NCBI GenBank assembly: GCA_028692715.1
Contig: JAQUWU010000029.1
Span: 1 to 64,000 of the forward strand
Direction of reading: 5' to 3'
Source: Paludibacter sp.
GTDB lineage: Bacteria; Bacteroidota; Bacteroidia; Bacteroidales; Paludibacteraceae
Length of the DNA stretch: 64,000 nt
Positions 28,983 through 40,500 of the stretch are shown piece by piece (position 1 is the first letter of the stretch; every line of letters begins with the position of its first letter). Position numbers and translations under genes: made by a program. The notes below the pieces were generated by a model. That model was not told the origin of the DNA. It did no database searches and saw only the letters and a list, made by a program, of their open reading frames with translations.

Positions 28983-29660
28983 TTAAATGCATGAACCGCA
29001 ACCCAGTAAATAATATACCGGAATGGACATGAACATTAAAATTACTATTGTGGAAATAATGTTAGAAATTACTTTAAAACGTGGTAACCATGTTTTATTG
29101 TTCAAACCCAAAGAATGTAATGCACTCCAAATTCCATGAGTTAAATGAAACCAAAGAGCCACTAACCAAACAATATAGATTACACAATAAATCCAGCTAC
29201 TAAACAAATCAGCAACATAGGCTGCCCCATTTTGAGGATTGAAAATTCCGGTTTCAATACCTGTAATTTCCGCAAACTGCATTTTAAACCAAAAATTGTA
29301 CAAGTGTAAAGCCAGAAAGCCTAACACAATTGACCCCAATACAAACATGTTTTGTGATGACCACTCAACACTTTTTTGGGTTTTAGTTACTGCATAACGG
29401 ACATTACCACGTGCACGCATATTCAGAAAAGTCAGGTACAATGCATACAAAATATGTATGACAAAACCGGCTGCTAGTACCGAAGTGCCTACAAGAGCAT
29501 ACCAGTTTGCACCTAAAAATTCACAAATCATGTTATACGCATCGGCATTGATAATCACCACGATATTCATGATACTGTGAAACAGGAGGAATAACACGAG
29601 AAAAACTCCCGTGATACTCATAATCAGTTTTCTCCCAATAGAGGAATCATTTAACCACAT
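28983..29660 (-). CDS. frdC: Fumarate reductase / succinate dehydrogenase cytochrome b subunit
   Basis: Membrane anchor that binds haem b and the quinone. The 225-residue protein has five transmembrane helices (about 13-40, 55-78, 100-122, 150-175, 200-220). Histidines suited to haem ligation lie in FHSIMN, FVIHILYA, LALHLYN and FHLTHGIWSALHSLG. It matches the TIGR02046-type b558 subunit of Bacteroidota. First gene of the frdCAB operon, with a near-perfect promoter upstream. Confidence 0.95.
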   Translation of the reverse strand: MWLNDSSIGRKLIMSITGVFLVLFLLFHSIMNIVVIINADAYNMICEFLGANWYALVGTSVLAAGFVIHILYALYLTFLNMRARGNVRYAVTKTQKSVEWSSQNMFVLGSIVLGFLALHLYNFWFKMQFAEITGIETGIFNPQNGAAYVADLFSSWIYCVIYIVWLVALWFHLTHGIWSALHSLGLNNKTWLPRFKVISNIISTIVILMFMSIPVYYLLGCGSCI

Positions 29661-29757
29661 AGATTTTTGTTTTAGTTTATAATATTTAGTAGTTGTAAAT
29701 TTAAATTATTGATTTTATGGAACTTACGTAATTCACACCCATTTTTCTTAGGTTTCA

Positions 29758-29789
29758 CAAAATTAGTATTTTGATTTCGATATTGCAAA
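29758..29789 (-). promoter_or_regulatory. Promoter of the frdCAB operon
   Basis: On the minus strand TTTG (29786-29789) and TAATTTTG (29758-29765) are 20 bp apart, matching TTTG-N19-21-TAnnTTTG. It lies 98 bp upstream of the frdC ATG, giving a 5' UTR of about 90 nt. Confidence 0.75.
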
Positions 29790-31127
29790 CTATTATGGAA
29801 ATAATTCTTTAATTAATTTGTGTGAACTTATTGATTGATTCTCTGAGACTTAAAAAAACATTATTCGGCTCTGGTTCTTAATTCTATTTAATATCTATAT
29901 CTATTGAGTCCACTCCGAAAAAGAGTAGAACCTGCCTGCTGCAGGTAGGCGCAAATAATACTGAAAATCGCAAATAATCGCAAATCTATAAATATTTATA
30001 AATCAATAGAATATATGAATTTTATTTTGTGTAAAGTTGCGTTATTTGTGCCTGTCTGCCATCAGGTAGATTCAAAAATTACTTTTCGGAGTACACTCAT
30101 CTATTACAAATATTTAAAATACTCGTAATTTTATATCAATTTTCAACGATATTCCTTTTAATCCTTAGCGTTTAAAAATATCATATAAAAAAATAATAAA
30201 AAAGACTTACGAAAGTACGAAAATAAGTTGAAATACAAATGTTATTGCGTTTATCACAGTAATTTAACGAAGATCTCATTTCACATTTTTAGAGCCAAAA
30301 ACTTCAACATTTCTGATACTCCAATGATATCAGACAGCTAAAGGGTTGAGATTTGGAATTAGAGTCACAACTGAGTATTTACAAAAAAAAATGTCCTAAA
30401 AATAATTTTAAAATTACTTTCAAAAGATAAAATTAGTGTCACTCTTTCGTGTGGAGAACAATCCTAAGGACTTTCCAAAAATGGCTCGATAGTGTCGCAC
30501 ACTAATATTTGCTACGCATCGAACCTTCAACAAAAGAATTGTACAATAATATTCATCCTGCAGATGAAAAACATGATTTTGAAGTTCGCATAAAAGTGCT
30601 TGAAACACCTAAAAGGATTGGTTACCAGTTTTGGACATGTGTGATGGTGGAATTGCCTTTTCAAACCATTGAACATTTGGTTGATGACTTATTGTATCTA
30701 AAAATATTTGATATGAATATGTGGTCTGAATCACTATAATGACACCGTTTAACGAATTCAAAGACAGTTTAATGCTTTTAAACGATAGATTTAAACTCCC
30801 ATTAAAACGGGTTGCCATTTTATGAATTATAATGCCTGACATTAATATTGGCGCCACAACAACATTGCAAACTATTAATAAAACAGATCGTTAAAAAGCT
30901 ATTCAGATTAATGCAAACAGATTAGTGCACAATATTACTACAGGGGAACACATTAACAGATATGCTCTTTACGAGAACAAAATCTGCACCAACAAAAATG
31001 CCTATGGTTATAAAACATGTATCAATGTTTTGTTCAAATGGTTCATCACGAAGGGGAATTTGCTGTTTGGGGCGATTCGAAGCATTTTATTCGTAAAAAA
31101 TCACAAACTTCAAACGCCATTAATATA
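29790..31127. other. Gene-free 1.3-kb region, partly decayed
   Basis: Contains the inverted-repeat element at 29906-30098 and AT-rich DNA. A 76-codon frame at 30509-30739 (TTG start, no ATG) gives a protein-like composition with KRIGYQFWTCVMVELPFQT, and a short stretch near 31025-31110 in another frame reads MVHHEGEFAVWGDSKHF; both may be remnants of decayed genes. I recognise neither and do not call them as genes. Confidence 0.5.
29906..30098. repeat. 193-bp inverted-repeat-bounded element
   Basis: GAGTCCACTCCGAAAA at the left end is mirrored by TTTTCGGAGTACACTC at the right end with two mismatches. Inside, CCTGCCTGCTGCAGGTAGGCGCAAATAA (positions 29930-29957) is partly mirrored around 30048-30070. 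It has no coding potential and resembles a non-autonomous repeat. Confidence 0.55.
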
Positions 31128-32357
31128 CTATTTATCAGACAATTTAATCACTTCGATACCCGCCATTAACACAGCTCCTAAGCCATGTATATCATGAACC
31201 GGCGTAGGTCGATTGTAATAATATGAAAGGCTCTCTTCTATACCTGTTCCCTCACAGATTCCTTCAATTTTTCCCTTTTCATTTATTTTTGATTTGAGAC
31301 CTCTCCATGCATTTTGTGCAATAGTTGCATATCTTGTGTCAATCCAGCCATTGTTTACTCCTTTGGCTATTGAATAAGCAAACATGGCTGTTACTGAAGT
31401 TTCGAGATAGGAATCTTCCTTATCGAGCAATTGATGCCATAACCCGGAACCTGTTTGATACCTGGAAACGCCAATGACTTGTTGCTCAAATATTGAAATC
31501 AACGTTTTTCTTAATGAATGATTCAAAGGTAATCGTTCCAGCAAATCGGCTTGGGCAACCATAACCCAACCATTGCAACGTCCCCAATGGGCAACGCCAT
31601 TTCTTTTCAAATCGCTATAATAGCAATGATAATATAACTGCGATTGTTTATCATACAAGTATTTGGTAAAATTTATTACCTGTTTTGCTGCATCGTCGAA
31701 ATATTTTTGTTCTCCGGTCAGACTTCCCATTCTCGACAGAAATACAATGCTCATATATAAATCATCGGCCCATAAAGTATATTCAAAAGGCCATTTCCTT
31801 ACCAAAGTTCCATCCTCTAAACGGTACTGTTTGTTTAAAATATGGTCGGCTGTCTCGTCGATATACTCTTTATATGATTTTTGTTTGTTTTCTTTATACA
31901 CTTCAATGAGTCCACCACCCATAGCGCCACAATCATCAAGTTCTTCAGTATTAATCAATAAACCAAACAGGTGATGCCAGCGATGCGCATCTTTCGGATA
32001 ATACTTTTCAAAAAAGTCTTTGTGTTTAAAGGCAAATTCGTAATTTTTAAAAACGGTTTCCTTGTATTTTTTATCGCCGGTATAATCTGCATACTTTAAT
32101 AATCCGATATTCAACACACCATTCCAGTATTTCCAATCGGTATAATCGCTTGAAAGTTTGATGTTTTTCACAGAATTTTCTGGAGTCAGATTTTCAAAAG
32201 TCTCCTTCGTTTTTGTGTTGTAAAACTTATAGCTTGTATTTTCAACAATATCATCAGCTAATTTCTTTAAAATATCTTTATCATTTTCAATTACTTGTGC
32301 ATTTATTACAAAATGGCAGTTAAGAATAACAGCGATAAGAATTATTATTTTTCTCAT
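31128..32357 (-). CDS. GH105-type unsaturated glucuronyl/rhamnogalacturonyl hydrolase
   Basis: A 409-residue (alpha/alpha)6-barrel hydrolase of family GH105/GH88, removing the unsaturated 4,5-uronic acid that polysaccharide lyases leave at the non-reducing end of pectin- or glucuronan-type oligosaccharides. The ATG at 32357 gives a signal peptide (1-20, ending FVINAQ), so the enzyme is periplasmic or outer-surface; a further upstream ATG at 32393 adds 12 residues before it. WGRCNGWVMVAQADLL matches the conserved WGRGNGW element, and DDLYMSIVFLSRMG the acidic substrate-binding region. No T9SS tail. First in map order of the glycan locus; probably the last gene transcribed. Confidence 0.85.
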   Translation of the reverse strand: MRKIIILIAVILNCHFVINAQVIENDKDILKKLADDIVENTSYKFYNTKTKETFENLTPENSVKNIKLSSDYTDWKYWNGVLNIGLLKYADYTGDKKYKETVFKNYEFAFKHKDFFEKYYPKDAHRWHHLFGLLINTEELDDCGAMGGGLIEVYKENKQKSYKEYIDETADHILNKQYRLEDGTLVRKWPFEYTLWADDLYMSIVFLSRMGSLTGEQKYFDDAAKQVINFTKYLYDKQSQLYYHCYYSDLKRNGVAHWGRCNGWVMVAQADLLERLPLNHSLRKTLISIFEQQVIGVSRYQTGSGLWHQLLDKEDSYLETSVTAMFAYSIAKGVNNGWIDTRYATIAQNAWRGLKSKINEKGKIEGICEGTGIEESLSYYYNRPTPVHDIHGLGAVLMAGIEVIKLSDK

Positions 32358-32498
32358 TTGTATTGTGTGATTTTTAGGGTAAAAAAAAGACATAAATTAT
32401 ATATCAGAATTAAATATTTGGTTTTGAAATCAAATATAAGTAAATTATAGTATCTATTGATATATTTCTCATGAATCTGAGTTTTTGAATTTATCGAT

Positions 32499-32526
32499 GG
32501 ACAAGCGACTTCCCAGTCGCTTGTCC
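32499..32526. terminator. 12-bp GC-rich hairpin downstream of GH115
   Basis: GGACAAGCGACT (32499-32510) and AGTCGCTTGTCC (32515-32526) pair perfectly with a 4-nt loop, 113 bp past the GH115 stop on the minus strand. There is no T-run on either side, so it may stall or protect RNA rather than terminate it, or be a repeat. Confidence 0.45.
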
Positions 32527-32638
32527 CTTGTTATCTTTCATCATCAAAAACTTATCATTTATATTGTATACTACTTATGAAAAACAAGTGAATCAAGAGT
32601 CTCAATCAAAAAGAATTCAAATTTATTTCCATATTTCA

Positions 32639-35506
32639 TTACAAAGGCTCAGGTCCTAAATAAGAATCTTTCAAACCTCCAAAATCGATAATAATTTTCT
32701 GAATTATCATACCCGGATCAATGCAGTACAATTTCAAGGTATGTTTTCCGGGCTTATCTATCATCAGCTTTGTTTTATTTCTAGTGCTGTTTCGGAGAAC
32801 ATTTACCGCCCATTCATTTGAATATTCTTTTACATCATTTTGTATGATAGCAGTTTCCTGATTGTCAAGCTGAATACCATAACGGGTACTGTGTGATTTG
32901 TCTTTCGCAAAAAGGGGTAACATATATGTATAAACAGTTATTTCTCTGGTTTTGTTAGCATAAAAGTCATACTCTACAAATGAATTTTCGCCTGAATCAT
33001 ACTTAGCACTACCAAGTTGAAGAGCCGATTTTGTATAACCAAGTCCCTCAATTGCTTGAAATGTAATATCTTTATTTTCAGTTTTCCTGATATATTGAGT
33101 TGGACAAATACTTATAACGCCATTATTTTCAAGATAAAGTGTTGACAAATCTTGTATTAATTGAGTCTGTGTATTCAATACCATTACCGCAATTTTTCGA
33201 GTGATTTTCCCATCCGAAATGATTATCTCTCCTTTAGATAGTTCATCTAAATTAGTCTTACTCCAATCGACTGAAACCAAAATTCTATCTTGCTGAACTG
33301 TTCTACCTTTATATTTATCTAATTTAATCCAGCTTTCAGAGGGTGTTGCAGTCCACTCAAAAGGGATAGTACCTTTGTTATACACTTCAAAATAATGAAT
33401 GTCATTAAGGTTTTTATTAAATTGTGGCAAACTTAGATTTTTCAAACTATCAGTGGTTTGACCTTCAACAAAAATTTCCTTTTCTGAAATTGCCGGTAAA
33501 TCTATTTGTTTAGTTGGCGATAATTGAACTTTGGGCAAAAATCCCGGTGCAACCATCATACCCTTCCATTTTCCGTTAAGCAAGTTGTTGTATTGAGCAG
33601 TAATCATAGCTAAACTATCGTGATACAGTTTTACTTCGTTTGCCAATGCATTCGTCATTGCTCTGCCTTGTTTTGCATACCAGCGATTCTTTTGCCCTGT
33701 CAACATTTCGTGATTGTACAATGACGCTGCTTTAACGGGATAATAAACCAATTCGAAAAATGATGTTTTTTTCTCTGCGGGCAAGTTGTTATAAATAAAT
33801 TCAGCTTTTGTTGCAATGGTATTGTAATCATTTAATCTATTTTCAGCTTCGCTGTAATTAATAAATGAAAATTCGGTATCTCTCACTTTTTCGTACTGAA
33901 ACAAACTGTTCCAACGCCAGTCCCACGTCATAAATTCAGGTTTGCGGGTAAATCCATTAAAATAATACCGTTCCAGTATCTTTTCAATATCATTTTTATA
34001 GTTATCCCCAAAAATGGAGACAAGTTGGTTTACTTGATATTTATTTATATTTTCAAAATTAAATTGATCCATATCCCAGGCCATATCCAGAAAAAGTTGC
34101 ACGCCCATTTCTCCCGGTTTTATGTCGCCAACATTCAACAACCAATATCTAGTAGCTCCCAATGAATACGCTTTTTGCATTTCGGCATACATTAATGCAG
34201 GAGGAGTGGTATTCAGCCAAAGATAATCGTTGGGCCAGCCTAAATAGGAAATATGATAATAAACGCCCGACTCGCCACTTCTTTTTTGTTCTTCACTGTT
34301 ACTTAACTTTTTTATATAACCATAATTGTCGTCTGGCCAAACAATGGTAATATCGTCGGGTAATTTCAAGCCTTTTTCGTAAATACTAAGTACCTCTTTG
34401 TAAGGAACAAATATTTGAGGTATATCAGTAAGTGGCTTATTTATATTTTTCGACAAAATACTCCTTTGATCTTTAACCGCAACATCAAGCACTTTCAGTT
34501 TTTCATCATCAGTTCCGCCCACCATACCTTCGTCGTGCATCCCTCGCAAAGCAATGGTGTAGATATTGTCATTTTCATGCGCCTGCCCTACCCTTTTATC
34601 CAACGTCTTTACAATTTCGGCCCTGTTGGTTTCATAGTTCCAATCGCCTTGCGTTTTTTTGTCCCATTCACTGGCATTGTTATACAGCAAAGGTTCGCAA
34701 TGACTGGTAGTTACAATCAATCCATAATTTTCGGCCATTTCCATATTTCCGGGCACGGAATAAAAGGCTTTTGTACATTCATGCATGGCAGGAGCTACCA
34801 TATTGGCTTTTAAGCGTAACAGTAACTCAAATACTTTTTCATAGGTTTTCGGTCCAATATCGCCAAGCTCCGTATCCATGTTTTTTGCCGCCCATGGATG
34901 CAGTCCCCAATCCTCATCATTGAGAAAAATTCCACGATATTTTACTGAAGGTGATTTTGAAATATATTTATTAGTAGCGAGATATAGGGTTTTACTTTTT
35001 TGAATAGGCACATCAGCCCACCAGTACCAAGGCGAAACACCAATGGTTTCTGACAAAGTAAAAGTTCCGTAAGCAGTTCCACGTTTATCACTACCCGCTA
35101 TTACAAGGGCTTGTTTGATGCGGGGAAATGGATGTAGAACGATTTGTACAATAAATTTTTCCCATTGACCATTTATGGAGTCAACATTAATCTTTTTTTT
35201 TGCAATAAGCTCGTCAATTAAACGATTTTTGCCTATTGTTCCAATGATAATAATATTTTTTTTGGATTGATTTCTTGAAGATATTATGTCGGCTTTTTTC
35301 CCTGTAACACGCACAATATCTTGCACAAATAGATACGCAGATTTTTTTACAACATCAAAATCATTTGTATCGTAATAAACACTCGCAACTGCATTATTCC
35401 CCACGATAGGAAAAGACGTTTTAAATGGATTTAATTGCTTGTCGAGTTCAATTTGCCCAAAAAGAAAGTTTGGAATAAATAGTAATACGATAAATAACTT
35501 TTTCAT
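32639..35506 (-). CDS. GH115 alpha-1,2-glucuronidase
   Basis: A 955-residue enzyme of family GH115, which removes (4-O-methyl)-alpha-1,2-glucuronic acid side groups from intact xylan and related plant polysaccharides. Signal peptide 1-17 (LLFIPNFLFGQ). The catalytic region shows the family's RGIFLNDEDWGLHPWAAKN (around 195), GPKTYEKVFELLLRLKANMVAPAMHE, RGMHDEGM, IVWPDDNYGYI and SGVYYHISYLGWPNDYLWL. After it comes a C-terminal GH115_C-type domain (about 780-955) but no T9SS tail, so it is probably periplasmic. It is a paralogue of the larger GH115 upstream in the same locus and is separated from the preceding gene by a terminator-containing gap of 82 bp. Confidence 0.92.
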   Translation of the reverse strand: MKKLFIVLLFIPNFLFGQIELDKQLNPFKTSFPIVGNNAVASVYYDTNDFDVVKKSAYLFVQDIVRVTGKKADIISSRNQSKKNIIIIGTIGKNRLIDELIAKKKINVDSINGQWEKFIVQIVLHPFPRIKQALVIAGSDKRGTAYGTFTLSETIGVSPWYWWADVPIQKSKTLYLATNKYISKSPSVKYRGIFLNDEDWGLHPWAAKNMDTELGDIGPKTYEKVFELLLRLKANMVAPAMHECTKAFYSVPGNMEMAENYGLIVTTSHCEPLLYNNASEWDKKTQGDWNYETNRAEIVKTLDKRVGQAHENDNIYTIALRGMHDEGMVGGTDDEKLKVLDVAVKDQRSILSKNINKPLTDIPQIFVPYKEVLSIYEKGLKLPDDITIVWPDDNYGYIKKLSNSEEQKRSGESGVYYHISYLGWPNDYLWLNTTPPALMYAEMQKAYSLGATRYWLLNVGDIKPGEMGVQLFLDMAWDMDQFNFENINKYQVNQLVSIFGDNYKNDIEKILERYYFNGFTRKPEFMTWDWRWNSLFQYEKVRDTEFSFINYSEAENRLNDYNTIATKAEFIYNNLPAEKKTSFFELVYYPVKAASLYNHEMLTGQKNRWYAKQGRAMTNALANEVKLYHDSLAMITAQYNNLLNGKWKGMMVAPGFLPKVQLSPTKQIDLPAISEKEIFVEGQTTDSLKNLSLPQFNKNLNDIHYFEVYNKGTIPFEWTATPSESWIKLDKYKGRTVQQDRILVSVDWSKTNLDELSKGEIIISDGKITRKIAVMVLNTQTQLIQDLSTLYLENNGVISICPTQYIRKTENKDITFQAIEGLGYTKSALQLGSAKYDSGENSFVEYDFYANKTREITVYTYMLPLFAKDKSHSTRYGIQLDNQETAIIQNDVKEYSNEWAVNVLRNSTRNKTKLMIDKPGKHTLKLYCIDPGMIIQKIIIDFGGLKDSYLGPEPL

Positions 35507-35526
35507 TAATAGAAAGTATAATTTGT

Positions 35527-35569
35527 AAAAAAATAGTTGAATGGACTTAATCCACCCAACTATTTTTTT
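35527..35569 (-). terminator. Intrinsic terminator
   Basis: AAAAAAATAGTTG (35527-35539) pairs with CAACTATTTTTTT (35557-35569), inner TGG/CCA pairs extending the stem. On the minus strand it follows the T9SS binding protein by 20 bp and supplies the T-run itself. Confidence 0.8.
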
Positions 35570-35588
35570 GCTTAGGAAATCAGGCCTA

Positions 35589-37307
35589 TTATTTAATAAT
35601 TAGCTTTTGAACTTTTTCTCCTGTTTTCACAATGTACACACCTGCACTTAAAACGGGCGCAAGAACAGTCTTTTCACCTGTAATAAAACTATTTAGAATT
35701 ACCTGTCCACTTGTACTGCAAACCATTAATGGAGTATTAACAGCCAAATCGGTAGTTGAAATAACTATTTTCTGATCTGCATTCAAATAAATGCGGGTAT
35801 TGGCTAAAGAAACATTACTTGTTGATGATACAACTCCTGTTTCGACAGTTAAAAGATTAGAGAACGAGAAAATAATTTCAGTCCCAAATTCTCTTGCTAT
35901 TGTCAGATAATACTCACGTGATTCGGTAGGAGTAAATACCAATTCGGCTCCTTTCCATTCACGATAATAACAACTATCAACCTTAGATATTAAACTGGTA
36001 CCAGAGTTATTACGTTCGGTATTAATTCCCGTCTTGATCTTAAGAGCTCCTGAATTCTGCCCTGCATAGTCAAATGTTACTTTATATTCTTTATTGGCTA
36101 CCAAGGTCATAGGATAGGAATGTACGGTGGTCCCATCTAAATTGCCATAAGTCTCTTGAGCATCCCAGCGTAAAAATATCAATCTTCTATTAGCCCCATA
36201 GGTAGAATAATTGTCCATATAACGCATATAACCACTAACATTTGATGTTGTATAAGGCACTGCACCTACATCAGTTGTTCCCATATAGGCTCTCCATCCA
36301 AAGTTGTATGGCTCTGATCCGACACCTGTGACACCTGAGCCATCCCAGTTTGCTGTAAAGCTGTAAACGAAATTAACTGTGTATGTTTTGGTTGTCACAT
36401 TGTTTTGTGCTTTTACTACCACAGTATTGCCAACAATTTGATAACTTGCTTCTGCCTGATTCGTAGTTGCTGTAATCACCGGAGTAGATCCCGCGGGAAC
36501 CATAGCTGAGTACGCTTGTACCAAGGGGTCGAAACCTGCCACTGTATTCCCATTTACCTTTAAATCCGACAAACTAGCATCAGAGGCAGTCTCAGATAAT
36601 TTTACAAGTTTGAAGTAATCCATCTTAAACCAGCCATATACTGGGTTGGAAGCAGCTGCCGTAGTGCCATCTTTTAATATTGAACCTGTGCGAACTCCCA
36701 ATTTGAGAGGAGTGTTACCATCCAAATTAACAGTTACTTCCATATCTTTTAGAGTGCCCGGGTTGCTGGCATCTACTGCATAACCTGCGTAGCTATTAGT
36801 TTCACCAGTAGTAAGATTCTTATCGTAGTCAGTACTTGTACCAAAATACTGTACCAGGTTGTTGGCAAATAAACGCTGTGTAGTGATTTTGTCACCAACC
36901 ATAGTCATTCGACACGATACCTTGTAAGTCCCTGCGGGCAAATAGTCACCTACTGTACCAATTTGTTGGTAAAACTCAACAAATTCAGGAATTACTACAC
37001 TGCCTGAAAACCAGTAATTCCAGCCACCGTCTTTGTTGTTTGTGTCACTATTTAAACCTTGAGAGTTGTTACCTAAATAAACGACTCCGGGATCTGTACC
37101 AGTGTTGATTGCAAAATTTTGATCGCAATTCCAACCATAAGGTACAATAACCCTATAAACACCAGTGTTTGTTACACCTTCTGCTGTTAACTCAAAACTA
37201 GAGTTGATAATTCGCGAGGTATAGTCGACCTGCGCGAAAATTGAAGTTGACAACAGTATTGTTGCTGCCAAAACATAATAACGAATAAAATAAGTAGCTC
37301 TTTTCAT
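35589..37307 (-). CDS. T9SS-exported protein with lectin-like and cadherin-like domains
   Basis: A 572-residue protein: signal peptide (1-25, ending SIFAQ); a beta-sandwich module (about 32-235, INSSFELTAEGV to WFKMDYFKLVKL) homologous to the two modules of the neighbouring giant GH115; a cadherin-like beta-sandwich of the type SDASLSDLKVNGNTV (about 240-310); a second jelly-roll-like region (about 318-485); and a type A T9SS sorting domain (about 497-572, ending GVYIVKTGEKVQKLIIK). No catalytic domain is recognised. It is probably a surface polysaccharide-binding protein that replaces the SusD/SGBP role in this SusCD-less locus, which is inference. Confidence 0.75.
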   Translation of the reverse strand: MKRATYFIRYYVLAATILLSTSIFAQVDYTSRIINSSFELTAEGVTNTGVYRVIVPYGWNCDQNFAINTGTDPGVVYLGNNSQGLNSDTNNKDGGWNYWFSGSVVIPEFVEFYQQIGTVGDYLPAGTYKVSCRMTMVGDKITTQRLFANNLVQYFGTSTDYDKNLTTGETNSYAGYAVDASNPGTLKDMEVTVNLDGNTPLKLGVRTGSILKDGTTAAASNPVYGWFKMDYFKLVKLSETASDASLSDLKVNGNTVAGFDPLVQAYSAMVPAGSTPVITATTNQAEASYQIVGNTVVVKAQNNVTTKTYTVNFVYSFTANWDGSGVTGVGSEPYNFGWRAYMGTTDVGAVPYTTSNVSGYMRYMDNYSTYGANRRLIFLRWDAQETYGNLDGTTVHSYPMTLVANKEYKVTFDYAGQNSGALKIKTGINTERNNSGTSLISKVDSCYYREWKGAELVFTPTESREYYLTIAREFGTEIIFSFSNLLTVETGVVSSTSNVSLANTRIYLNADQKIVISTTDLAVNTPLMVCSTSGQVILNSFITGEKTVLAPVLSAGVYIVKTGEKVQKLIIK

Positions 37308-37519
37308 TTGATTAAAAATTTAAAAATTAATATAACATTATGTATTAGTAATTATAGAAAATTCATTTAAAGTTTAAACCCAAAATTTACATATTTTCAG
37401 GTCCTATCTCCAATAATTTAACGTATAAATCGCTGTCTTTTAAGGTTATATGAAACTTGCATGTCAAATTTTCATCCACTTTAATAAAACTCTCAGTTCA
37501 TGCTTGTTTCATAAGTTAG

Positions 37520-40500
37520 TTAATACCCCCGATAAACTACTTTTGCAGTTGTTATCACATTATCAATGTTTACTTTGGCAATGTAAACCCCCGATCTGGG
37601 TAGCCTGATATAAGTTTTTGTACTTGTGATTTTAGCATTATAAATCGGTGTTCCGTAAAGTGTATAAAGTGTGACATTACCATTTTTAAACACATTCTCT
37701 ACGCTCACACACATGCCTTTATCCAGCTCAAATACTTTCACCGAAGATTCTTCAATGTTTTTTAAAGCAGTTTGTTCTTGCTTACGTTCCAACCGGAAGT
37801 TATCAACTTTAAACCAACCGGTACTATTGCTTGCAAATGTGCCATCGCTATTCATATTGCTTGTACGGATTCCTAATTTTAACGAATCCCCCGTATTCAG
37901 TTTTACATCCACAGACATTTCTTTTAAAATATAGGCAGTAGAAGGTGTCCAGGATGCAAATGTATTTGTTTCGCCGGCAGTGAGATTCCAAATATAATCG
38001 GATTCACTCCCAAAGTACTGTACATTTTTATTGGCAAATAAGCGTGCAGTACCCAGTAGATCAGTAAATGCTGCCAAACGACATTTTACGGTATAATCAC
38101 CAGAAGGAAGATCTTTAACGGTTTGATAAAGTTCAAAATCAGAAGGCATTGGAACAGAATAAAACCAGCACAAATTACTTCCGGAGTAGTTTGCGCCATC
38201 ACTATTTATTCCTAAAGAATTTCCAATAAAATCACCTGTCAGACTCCAACCATAAGGTAATCCGCGAACTGTTGTTCCATCGTTCAACACACCCTCTGCT
38301 TTATACTCAAAATCAGGATTAACAAGAAAAGAAGTGAAAGTAATTACAGATGATTTGTAAGTTGTCATGGCAGTTTCGAGAGTCGCTATTGCCGTAATGA
38401 CTTCACTTATAGTGGCATTTGCATTCAAATTCACAGTACTTGCTGATTGAATAGCGGCATTAAAAGCGGTACGACTTTCAGCACTATAATCGCCATCGCT
38501 ATTCCCTTGTTTGGTTGTAGAGTAAAGGTTATTGGCGACTGTAATAAGAGAATCCAATTTTGCTTTTTCAACTGAAGCATCCGAATACAATTTAACAAGT
38601 TCAATGCGAAAATAATCTACTTTGAACCAACCGGCATTTGTCGTTGCAGCAGAACCATTGCTGGTTATATTACTTGAACGTACACCTAACTTTAATGAAT
38701 CACCTTCAAAAACTGGCACTTTTACGGCCATTTCCTGCAACAAAGCAGTTGATGAAGCTGTATACCCTGCAAATGTATTGACTTCTCCCTGTGTTAAGTT
38801 TGATACATAATCAGTTTGATTTCCAAAATACTGCACGTAGTTATTTGCAAACATACGTACATTTGCTAACAAGCCCGAAAAAGCCGCCAACCTACAACGA
38901 ACAATATATTCTCCTGCAGGTAAATCCTTTACAGTTTGATATAATTCAAATTTTTCAGGCATGGGTGTTGAGTTCATCCAACAAAGATTACTGCCTGAAT
39001 AATTGGTACCATCACTATTGATTCCCCATGAATTTCCAATTAGTGCACCTGTATTACTCCATCCATAAGGATAACCTCTAACCGTTGTTCCATCATTCAA
39101 AACACCTTCCGATTTATATTCAAAGCTAGAATTGACAAGCTTTTCTGTTAATGCATTTACATAAACGTTGCTAACCACCAATTCACTTATAACTACTGAA
39201 GGATCGGTAAAATAAATACGTACTTTGATTGTTTTGTCACTTTCACTCTGATATTTACTATCGCCAGACACATAACCTCTGAGTAAATTTGTAGACCAAG
39301 CTGTAGATAAAGCTGCATTTTCAATGTTTACAAATGAGGGGGTTGCACCTTCGATTGAAATAGCATAACGCAAACTTAAAGTTGTGTATAATGGAAAGGT
39401 AGGCAAACAACGTACTGCAATGGTATTTGTTCCTTGTAAAACCGGCACATCATATTCTACATAAGGTGCAGAACTTACATTCGCAGCCGAATAAGTGGTC
39501 ATATTCAATGGCCAAACGGTCAATGCACTTTTTGCAACACCCAGCCCTTCTACGGTACTTATAGTATAACCAGCTTCGTTTTTACTGGAATAATTTGCAA
39601 CTGGAATTACTAATATAGAGTCATTATTTGGAGCCGGAAGTGCGTTTGTATTTACCTCAGTGGCAACGGTAGGATCATAAAAACGAGCCAATCCACGAGG
39701 AGCATAATTCATGATTCCATTCCATTTTCCTCCTGAAATTTCAGTATTATACTTTTTGGTCAGGTTGATAATATTTTCGTATGCTGTTATTGCTTTTGAG
39801 GATAAATCAAGTGCTTCGGGTTTGCCTTGAGCTGCATAAGAAACACTTTGACGTGCACATAACACTTTCGCATTCATGTTAGATGCACCTTCAACAGGAT
39901 ATTGAACCAACTGAAAATAGGCATCTTGCAAACGAGATGGAATTTGAGCTGCAACCAAACATGTAGCTGCAACCAGTTTTTCATAATCAGCTATCCGTTG
40001 GTTCATTTCATTATCGGTATACGTAATGGATACTAAATGTTCCGGCTTTCCCGATGCTGCCAAGCGGAAATACTCTTCTTTTATTGCTCCAATACTTGCA
40101 CCAAACTCTTCCCCAAAGGTTTCAGCAGCCCATTTTGTAGAATAAAGATGCGCCTTCTCAGGTGTCCATGAATTTACATCCCAAGCCAATTCCATGGAAA
40201 ACTGAAGTTCCATTTCCTGAGGTTTTATATCACCCACATTAAATATCCACAATTTTTTTGCATTAAGTGCATATGCTTTTGACATTTCAGAACTACATAA
40301 AGTTGGAGAATTAGAAGATAACCACAAATAATCATCAGGACTTCCCCAGTAGGAAAAATGATAATAAACGCCACTGCCTCCACTACGGAGTTGTTCTTGT
40401 GGGTTCGATAATTGACGAATGTAGCCAAAATTATCATCTACCCATCCTAAAGTTACATCATCGGGAACTATCAAACCATTATTATATTGATTCAGGACTT

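Noticed and set aside
30925-31197. Open frame of 90 codons overlapping the GH105 3' end
   Set aside because: TTG-type reading, overlaps the true GH105 gene on the other strand and has no gene-like features.
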